Below are positions 5,875-8,579 of a stretch of 8,579 nt of DNA, one piece after another (positions within the stretch are counted from its first letter, which is position 1; every line of letters begins with the position of its first letter). The DNA comes from Treponema sp. (GTDB taxonomy: Bacteria > Spirochaetota > Spirochaetia > Treponematales > Breznakiellaceae), in contig WQZW01000046.1 in NCBI GenBank assembly GCA_009780545.1, forward strand, positions 1 to 8,579. The letters run 5' to 3'. The notes under the pieces were generated by a model. That model saw only the letters and a list, made by a program, of their open reading frames with translations, ran no database searches and was not told the origin of the DNA. The position numbers and the translations under genes are program-made.

Positions 5875-6202
5875 GGCTCATGTCGATGTCGGCGAGCTTC
5901 GGGGATTCCTGCGGAAAACGGGAACCGCCTGATTTGAGAAAGGTAAGGTAGTCGTCGCGTTCCCCACCGATTCCCGGTGCGCCATGTCTTTTTCGTAGAG
6001 CTTGCGGCGCACCCGACGGCAAGGCTTTCCGCCGAACCGGCAAGCGTTCCCTTGAAGGCCGGCAGTTTGTCGATCAGTTTTTCGCATTCGGCACGTGTCC
6101 GGTACCAGGCCTCGTCGCTCGGGAATAGGCCGAAAAGGTCCCGGGTGTCCTCGATGGGGGGATTTCATGCCGTTCGGGAATGCGTTTCGGCACTTCGGTC
6201 AC
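5875..6202 (-). pseudogene. pepF: Remnant of oligoendopeptidase F (pepF), middle deleted
   Basis: A GTG start at 6202 with AGGAG five bases upstream gives VTEVPKRIPERHEIPP. After a frame change at a run of six C residues (6156-6161 on the plus strand), the next frame reads IEDTRDLFGLFPSDEAW, then CEKLIDKLPAFKGTLAGSA. This is the characteristic N-terminus of M3-family oligoendopeptidase F, a cytoplasmic zinc peptidase. About 40 bases later, pieces in two more frames (RRKLYEKDMAHRESVG, then DDYLTFLKSGGSRFP and ADIDMS) resemble the extreme C-terminus of the same family. The usual ~500 residues between them, including the HEXGH zinc site, are absent, so the product cannot be active. At least two frameshifts add to the deletion. 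No proper stop is seen; the recognisable part ends near 5875. Its ribosome site is intact and it follows the lipoprotein pair by 30 bp. Confidence 0.75.
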
Positions 6203-6232
6203 CTTTTCTCCTTTCAGGCGAATCCGGGCGTT

Positions 6233-6574
6233 TTATTCAAATTCCTCACCGGTATCAGTAATCCGCAGGATTATCGTGGCACCGTCGTATATGCGTTTAG
6301 GGTACTTGAATTTAAACCCGTCTTTCCCATCTCTGGAAAAACTAAAAATTATGTCGAGGTAATCATTAAAATCCTGCCAATAACAGGAACTTTCTATTCC
6401 CCAGCCTGGCTTAAGCTCTTTCTCAAAAATAAATTCCGATGCACGGACGTCCGTCAGAATATTTTCGGAATCATTATAAATACGGATGACGGCCGACTTT
6501 TCCACATGTTCGCAAGAAGCAAGTATGACACAGAAAATGAATAAAAGTATTATTATAAATGAAATTTTGTGCAA
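6233..6574 (-). CDS. Small lipoprotein, 113 aa (paralogue of its upstream neighbour)
   Basis: The start is a TTG at 6574, chosen because GGAGGG (6584-6579) precedes it by four bases and the next residues give a complete lipoprotein signal, HKISFIIILLFIFCVILASC. Cysteine 21 in the lipobox LASC would be lipidated. The mature part is about 93 residues of predicted beta structure: VIRIYNDSENILTDV, then YLDIIFSF, ending YDGATIILRITDTGEEFE. It shares with the preceding gene a (I/E)LTDV element, an LDI.F strand and a C-terminal (Y/G)(D/G)G..IILR..D block, so the two are diverged tandem duplicates. The gap between their genes is 12 bp, with the ribosome site inside it. The DNA is clearly richer in A and T than flanking genes. 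No known family is recognised; a small beta-sandwich lipoprotein is the best description. Confidence 0.78.
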   Translation of the reverse strand: MHKISFIIILLFIFCVILASCEHVEKSAVIRIYNDSENILTDVRASEFIFEKELKPGWGIESSCYWQDFNDYLDIIFSFSRDGKDGFKFKYPKRIYDGATIILRITDTGEEFE

Positions 6575-6586
6575 ATGACCCTCCAG

Positions 6587-6913
6587 TTACCATTCCCATT
6601 TATCGTCGAAAACCCGCAAAATTATGATGTCGCCACCGTGTACCCGCCTACCAATACGGTGCATCATTTGATTTCTGGTAAAATCGATGTCCAGGCGAAA
6701 AGATTCGGAGTTAACCCATTCGCCGGTGGTTTCCACACTTTTGCCTTTCTCAATCGTTTCCCAATAATCGCCCGGACAAACACTAACATCCGTTAATTCA
6801 TAACCGGAATAATTGTGATTTTGAACGGTAACCATTTTGACGGTATGATTGCAGGACACAAACATGGCACAAGAAACAATAGCAATAATTCTAAGCAATA
6901 AAGCTATACGCAT
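6587..6913 (-). CDS. Small lipoprotein, 108 aa
   Basis: I take the ATG at 6913, which has AAGG five bases upstream. An ATG at 6925 would add MKVY without a ribosome site, and a TTG at 6943 is less likely. The product begins MRIALLLRIIAIVSCAMFVS and has two possible lipobox cysteines, IVSC (15) and FVSC (21). The second leaves the more usual hydrophobic length. The mature domain runs VTVQNHNYSGYELTDVSV, then FRLDIDF, then HGGDIIILRVFDDKWEW, and parallels the downstream lipoprotein along its length. It probably sits on a periplasmic face or the outer membrane. No family is recognised. Base composition is AT-rich like its partner, suggesting they arrived or duplicated together. Translation of the next gene starts 12 bp after this stop. 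Confidence 0.76.
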   Translation of the reverse strand: MRIALLLRIIAIVSCAMFVSCNHTVKMVTVQNHNYSGYELTDVSVCPGDYWETIEKGKSVETTGEWVNSESFRLDIDFTRNQMMHRIGRRVHGGDIIILRVFDDKWEW

Positions 6914-6964
6914 ATAAACCTTCATGGCTGTGCTTGCCAGCAAATCGCTGTCGCAGTCAAGTAT

Positions 6965-7001
6965 GGTAAAACCGAATCACAATGTGCGTTTTGGTTTTAC
7001 C
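6965..7001. other. Inverted repeat between the lipoprotein pair and the decayed gene
   Basis: GGTAAAACC (6965-6973) and GGTTTTACC (6993-7001) are perfect 9-bp arms. Inner bases extend the stem to about 12 bp with one wobble and a 13-base loop. It lies 15 bases beyond the last stop of the decayed lipoprotein gene on the minus strand and upstream of the intact pair. No T tract follows in either direction, so it may be a leftover terminator stem or a regulator site. Confidence 0.4.
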
Positions 7002-7016
7002 TATCCTAGTTCTTTC

Positions 7017-7734
7017 TCACGCTTGCGACTTGGAAACGGTACAACGAATCTCCTTGTTATGAGATGCGACAGTCGGAATAGCCCAACGTGCTGTCAAACG
7101 GTATCTGTTCCCGGTCAAATCGGTACGTGCTCCGTTGAGGGAATCTCCGTCGAACCAATGGAAAAGTTTTGGGCCGTCCCCTACTCTCCCGACAAAAAGC
7201 CTGCAGCCGATCGCTGTTATTCGAGGTGGGGATATTGGGATAGCCGGACTTCGTGCCAAGCCCCAACAGAATGAAGGAAAATATCCCGTCATTCAGGGTA
7301 TCCACCTCCTCCCGGAACAAAGCAAGCTGGTCGGCTTTTTCCTGCTCCTGCTCAAGGTAGATTTGGCGCAACTCTTCGGTGTCTATCCCTATAAGCCCGA
7401 GTTCTTCCTACGTAGCGTCCGGAAGGAAGTCGAGGACCGTGCCCGGATGTCGGATAGTCGCCCGAAACTACGCTGCCCGTTCTCGCCCCTTGAGTCGTCA
7501 GGTTCGTTGGACGCAAAGAACCTTGCCACCCTCCAATCAACGCAATTTTCCCCGCCTGAAATCTCCTCCGGCAACTCTATGCCGGCACACGGGGTTTGGG
7601 GCGCATGTTGATTTGGCCGGCTTGTCCTCTCATCCGTCAAACCATTGTTGCAGGAAGCCAAAATAGTTGCCATGCCAATCGCAACAACGAAAAAAGCCGG
7701 TACGACTCGCTTCCTTATCAACCAATACTTTCAT
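7017..7734 (-). pseudogene. Decayed lipoprotein gene with multiple frameshifts
   Basis: An ATG at 7734 opens MKVL. After one extra G the next frame gives IRKRVVPAFFVVAIGMATIL followed by ASC, a convincing lipoprotein signal (a TTG at 7721 would read it directly). Beyond CNNGLTDE no single frame continues sensibly. Protein-like pieces then appear in different frames: KIALIGGWQGSL around 7550-7500; EELGLIGIDTEELRQIYLEQ from 7407, directly after an in-frame TAG and running on as a charged helix to about 7290; and from 7178 GPKLFHWFDGD, then RYRLTARWAIPTVASHNKEI, ending in TGA at 7017. This is the pattern of an old gene with several indels rather than of one working gene. The original family is not recognised. 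A short secreted product from the first frame (to 7389) cannot be excluded. Confidence 0.5.
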
Positions 7735-7764
7735 ATAATATCTCTTTTTTTGAAAGATACTTTT

Positions 7765-7793
7765 ATTGTAGTGTACCATGCTTTTTCACGCAA
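7765..7793 (-). promoter_or_regulatory. Promoter upstream of the decayed lipoprotein gene
   Basis: On the minus strand TTGCGT (7793-7788) is followed after exactly 17 bp by TACAAT (7770-7765), matching five of six -10 positions and the key TTG of the -35. Transcription would start near 7758, about 25 bases before the ATG at 7734. It may still drive the intact lipoprotein pair downstream, since no other good promoter is seen between 6925 and 7016. Confidence 0.5.
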
Positions 7794-7839
7794 GTGCCAA
7801 CGCAACCCTCCATGACTCCACGTTTGCCACCCAACCCGT

Positions 7840-7884
7840 GGAGAATTCGGAAGTCACCCTTAATGTAGGACTTCCGAATTCTCC
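7840..7884. other. 16-bp perfect inverted repeat after the chemotaxis receptor gene
   Basis: GGAGAATTCGGAAGTC (7840-7855) and GACTTCCGAATTCTCC (7869-7884) pair perfectly around a 13-base loop. It lies 33 bp downstream of the receptor gene's stop on the minus strand, where a terminator belongs, but neither side has a T tract. It may end transcription with help from Rho, protect the 3' end, or be unrelated to termination. Confidence 0.6.
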
Positions 7885-7917
7885 CAAGACGCCGATCAGC
7901 CGCGGGCGGATCGGGAC

Positions 7918-8579
7918 TCAGACCTTGAACTGCGAGACCGCCTCGACAAGTACCGATATGTTCTTCCGGTTTTCCCCGCTGAGTTCGTTCACGCTGTTTA
8001 CCGCGCGGTTGACCTCGTCGGTTCCGACGACCATCTCGTTGATGCCGTTGGTAATTTCCTGGGTGGCCAGCCCGAGGTTCCGGCTTTCCTCGATCACCTC
8101 CCGGCTACCCTCCAGCATCTCTTGCGAGCCGCCCTTGACCTGCCGGGTTATCTCGCTCACCTCGCCTGCGGCCTGCAGCACCTGCCGGCTGCCCTCGCTC
8201 TGCTCCTCCATCGCCGCCCGAATCACCTCCTCCTGTTCGGCCACGGTCTTCACGCCGTAATCGATGGCCTCGAACTTCTGCAGGACGTTGTCGGTCGAAC
8301 GGGTGATCTTCTCAATGGAGCCCTTGATCTTCTTCAGCACCGTACCGATGGTCTTGGACTGTTCTCGGGAACTTTCCGCAAGTTTCCGTATCTCGTCGGC
8401 GACGACGGCGAAGCCCTTCCCCGCCTCGCCGGCATGGGCCGCCTCGATGGCGGCGTTCATCGACAGGAGGTTGGTCTGGCTGGCGATGTTTTCCATTACG
8501 GAGTTTATCTCCATCAGCCCCTCGGACTCCCGCGCGATCTCCCGGATGTCGCCGGCCACTTCCTGCAGGCTGGTCCGGC
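7918..8579 (-). CDS. Methyl-accepting chemotaxis protein, C-terminal part
   Basis: The frame is open to the right edge (RTSLQEV precedes the GTG at 8559), so the start, sensor domain and membrane spans lie outside the window; 219 residues are visible. The conserved hairpin tip that binds CheA and CheW is plain: [20 protein letters not shown], then [16 protein letters not shown]. After the tip comes a long descending coiled-coil arm with Glu/Gln pairs typical of methylation helices ([11 protein letters not shown]), ending [11 protein letters not shown]. The C-terminus lacks the NWETF-type pentapeptide used to tether CheR and CheB, so adaptation enzymes must act without that anchor. In spirochaetes these receptors steer the periplasmic flagella through CheA and CheY. 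The ligand cannot be told from this part. Codon use is GC-rich like flcA and unlike the lipoprotein island beside it. Confidence 0.93.
   Translation of the reverse strand, partial: RTSLQEVAGDIREIARESEGLMEINSVMENIASQTNLLSMNAAIEAAHAGEAGKGFAVVADEIRKLAESSREQSKTIGTVLKKIKGSIEKITRSTDNVLQKFEAIDYGVKTVAEQEEVIRAAMEEQSEGSRQVLQAAGEVSEITRQVKGGSQEMLEGSREVIEESRNLGLATQEITNGINEMVVGTDEVNRAVNSVNELSGENRKNISVLVEAVSQFKV

Noticed and set aside
8557..8559. GTG at 8559 as the start of the chemotaxis receptor
   Set aside because: The coiled-coil frame continues upstream to the window edge, so this is an internal valine codon.

Overview
The window looks like chromosomal DNA from a GC-rich spirochaete, most likely a host-associated Treponema or close relative. 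The strongest pointer is a 1237-residue protein (2011-5724, +). It has an acidic repetitive N-terminal half, one central membrane span and a C-terminal TPR half, and it opens with MPSIEDLRQFKASF. I read it as the spirochaete periplasmic flagellar collar protein FlcA. A chemotaxis receptor fragment, tandem lipoprotein genes and a repeat-built surface protein also fit a treponeme. Assignment rests on recognition by eye; no search was run.

Layout. 1-775 (+): 3' end of a glycine- and asparagine-rich beta-helix repeat protein, closed by a strong intrinsic terminator (796-827). 900-1182 (+): two tightly coupled tiny genes for single-span membrane proteins (59 and 33 aa). 1207-1965 (-): an exported protein with two E-set domains, the second a clear glycogen-binding (CBM48/AMPK-type) fold. 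Its stop overlaps a hairpin lying between the convergent genes. A 45-bp divergent spacer separates it from flcA and carries a near-consensus sigma-70 promoter for flcA plus a palindrome at the predicted +1. 2011-5724 (+): flcA, with an internally duplicated array of DPFA motifs, followed by three successive hairpins.

5766-7840 is an accessory, decaying stretch read from the minus strand. It holds the remnant of an oligoendopeptidase F gene (frameshifted, with its whole catalytic middle missing), two AT-rich paralogous lipoprotein genes in an operon-like pair, and a broken third lipoprotein gene whose signal peptide still has a promoter. 7918-8579 (-): signalling domain of a methyl-accepting chemotaxis protein, truncated by the window edge.

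The intact genes mostly concern the cell envelope, motility and chemotaxis, but they do not form one pathway. I found no CRISPR array, RNA gene, transposase or defence system. The most unusual items are the DPFA array, the promoter/operator arrangement at flcA, the coupled micro-gene pair and the pseudogene/lipoprotein island.
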